Assembly (NCBI RefSeq): GCF_014235765.1
Contig: NZ_JACMYH010000008.1
Span: 40,249-104,248, forward strand
Length of the DNA: 64,000 bases
Source: Pseudomonas baltica
GTDB lineage: Bacteria > Pseudomonadota > Gammaproteobacteria > Pseudomonadales > Pseudomonadaceae
Reading direction: 5' to 3'
Both the position numbers and the translations under genes were made by a program. This document shows positions 62,635 to 64,000 of this stretch, piece after piece. Under the pieces are notes generated by a model. It was not told where the DNA came from. It saw nothing but the letters and a program-made list of their open reading frames with translations, and made no database searches. Within the stretch, counting starts at the first letter, position 1. Every line of letters begins with the position of its first letter.

Positions 62635-64000
62635 TCATTCCATGGTGATATTATCCAGTATGAGGGTTGCATCCCCAAGAGCAAAACCCACATAACCTAT
62701 ATAAGTGTTGGACGTGTATTCTATCCAGCCTGAGCCCTCTATAAAATAATCACGAGAGATGCCGCCACTAAGAGCATAATGATAGGCGATTCGCTTGCTC
62801 ACGGAATAGCCAATCCTGACTTTGCGCGGCTGCCACGGTAGCCTTACCTGAATTCTCGCCCCATCAACACCAACCACCTCATGATATTTACCCTGTATGT
62901 ACGGATGAGCTTGACTGGCGTTGGCAACTCGCCGAGTCCGTAGCTGATACGTCCATATTTCGCAATGCTCGCTGACGTAATCAGAGCTAAGATTACCCAC
63001 TGGCACTTCTTCAAAATCAATAGGATCCGGCACTATTTCCACAACCTCTTCAATTTTCAGTGGAACCGGCTTCGACGTGCTGTAAAGGGCTCCGTCCGCT
63101 AACGCAACTTTATACTCGAACGCCACGGCCTTATTGGTACTCTTCAATACTTCTTGCTTGCTCACCGTAAAGTTCAAAAAAGTGGTCTTGTCCGGCACCC
63201 TTAGCGGGGCGGTTTGATGATGCGAGCCGTTTTGCCCATTGAACTCTACATACACCATTTGCCCTGCGTCCCGTCCACCATACGGAGGCACCTTCACTAC
63301 TACGCCGCTGGCGGGAATGCTTTCCGGGTCCAGCGCCCCATCCACCGCTCCTACAATCGTTGGCGCAATCAAATTCAGATTCACAGTGGCCATGACAAAC
63401 TCTCCTTCAGGAAACAAGATAGCGGACGCTTCGCTAGCGCCCCCGGTCAGATCAACTTTCAGTTCAAGGCGCAGCATCGAAGCGTTTTCCAGCCGCAGCA
63501 TTTGAGGGCGTTCCAGCACTCGGCGAATGCCGGTTTCCACCTCGGCAGACTGCACCGTATAGGGCGTTGGCAAGCGCTCGGTGTAGGTGCTGCCATCGTC
63601 GCGAATGCCCTTGGCCAACAACCAGAACGTCTGCCCTGCAGCGATCAGCGGCCAGGGCTCGGCGAAGACCTGGGCATCGCCACTGAAGGTATTCAGATCC
63701 AACACTCCGTTACTAGCCTGCACTACTCTGGGTGGCTTGAAAGCCGTGGCCGGCAGATCCTGCACCCTCAATGCCAAGGCGGGGCTTGTCACACCAGACC
63801 CCCCATCCACCAGAATCACATTCGTCACCTCGACCGTCTTGCCCAGGCTGGCTGCAATCACACTGGCCGGAATCGGCGCGCGCACCTCACCAACGGTGGC
63901 CGGCACGTACGGAATGTCGAGGGTGCGGCCATCCGGCAATTGCCAGATCACGGCCAATACATCCCCCGGTTTCAAACGTGAATCGCGCAGCACCACCGTG
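62635..64000 (-). CDS. Large Ig-like repeat protein, C-terminal part (partial)
   Basis: At least 455 aa; the frame continues beyond the window edge, so the N-terminus is missing. Repeated beta-sandwich-like modules can be seen: two share the pattern LKPGDVLAVIWQ / VMVLDGGSGVTSPAL-type strands, followed by PPRVVQASNGVLDLNTFSGD and PTIVGAVDGALDPESIPASG. The C-terminal domain ends in GFALGDATLILDNITME, resembling a lectin or carbohydrate-binding jelly roll. No cysteine-rich or membrane segment. The N-terminal visible part is GC-rich, the last 280 residues distinctly AT-rich, suggesting a transferred or shuffled end. Likely a secreted or surface adhesin-like protein; exact function unknown. Confidence 0.65.
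   Translation of the reverse strand, partial: TVVLRDSRLKPGDVLAVIWQLPDGRTLDIPYVPATVGEVRAPIPASVIAASLGKTVEVTNVILVDGGSGVTSPALALRVQDLPATAFKPPRVVQASNGVLDLNTFSGDAQVFAEPWPLIAAGQTFWLLAKGIRDDGSTYTERLPTPYTVQSAEVETGIRRVLERPQMLRLENASMLRLELKVDLTGGASEASAILFPEGEFVMATVNLNLIAPTIVGAVDGALDPESIPASGVVVKVPPYGGRDAGQMVYVEFNGQNGSHHQTAPLRVPDKTTFLNFTVSKQEVLKSTNKAVAFEYKVALADGALYSTSKPVPLKIEEVVEIVPDPIDFEEVPVGNLSSDYVSEHCEIWTYQLRTRRVANASQAHPYIQGKYHEVVGVDGARIQVRLPWQPRKVRIGYSVSKRIAYHYALSGGISRDYFIEGSGWIEYTSNTYIGYVGFALGDATLILDNITME

Overview
The window is high-GC chromosomal DNA from a fluorescent Pseudomonas, most likely of the P. putida group. The evidence is the conserved rpsU-dnaG-rpoD block beside tsaD and plsY, the lysine-catabolic davBA pair, the pqqFABCDE operon, P. 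putida-type REP elements (GTAGGAGCGG...CCGCGAA and CTTCGCGGG...CCCGCTCC), and an LPS-core block (waaA, hldE, msbA, ssg/dnpA/mig-14/wapH/wapO-like) in the order I recall from P. aeruginosa. I worked by reading alone; no database search was run.

Layout. 1-7.98 kb is housekeeping: the 3' end of cca, a divergent folK paralogue, folB, plsY, tsaD, then rpsU, dnaG and rpoD. 8.08-11.25 kb is a large membrane PAS-GGDEF-EAL protein. 11.27-15.5 kb is an accessory pocket behind a CAU tRNA (probably tRNA-Ile2): a truncated formate/nitrite transporter, a NERD/zinc-ribbon protein, a hipBA toxin-antitoxin module with a clear operator, and a polytopic membrane protein. 15.8-18.9 kb holds an Lrp-type regulator and davBA, which start lysine degradation through 5-aminovalerate.

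18.95-37.7 kb is the most interesting part: an exopolysaccharide cluster of the Wzx/Wzy type, with 16 co-directional genes, many overlapping by 4 bp. It encodes a 2OG-Fe(II) dioxygenase-like protein, a DegT-type sugar aminotransferase, Wzx, five glycosyltransferases, Wzb phosphatase, Wzc tyrosine kinase, a WbqC-family protein, a Wzy-type polymerase, a PslG-like secreted glycosidase, an acyltransferase and the Wza outer-membrane exporter. It also carries its own RfaH-type NusG paralogue. Its untranslated leader contains GGCGGTAGC, the core of the ops/JUMPstart signal that RfaH reads. This suggests a self-contained processive antitermination circuit for one polysaccharide operon. No initiating glycosyl-1-phosphate transferase and no nucleotide-sugar synthesis genes are in the cluster, so it must borrow them.

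37.8-45.8 kb holds a small acidic protein, pqqF, pqqA, an attenuator hairpin, pqqB, pqqC, pqqD, pqqE and an S9 peptidase: the cofactor PQQ pathway. 45.8-62.2 kb is the envelope block: a Pmp3-type peptide, waaA, an SMR exporter, an FAD oxidoreductase, an aldo/keto reductase, a Nudix-like protein, a nine-copy 42-bp tandem repeat array, hldE, a dense REP cluster, msbA, a kinase-like protein, and a minus-strand operon for LPS-core decoration. The window ends inside a large Ig-like surface protein of more AT-rich composition.
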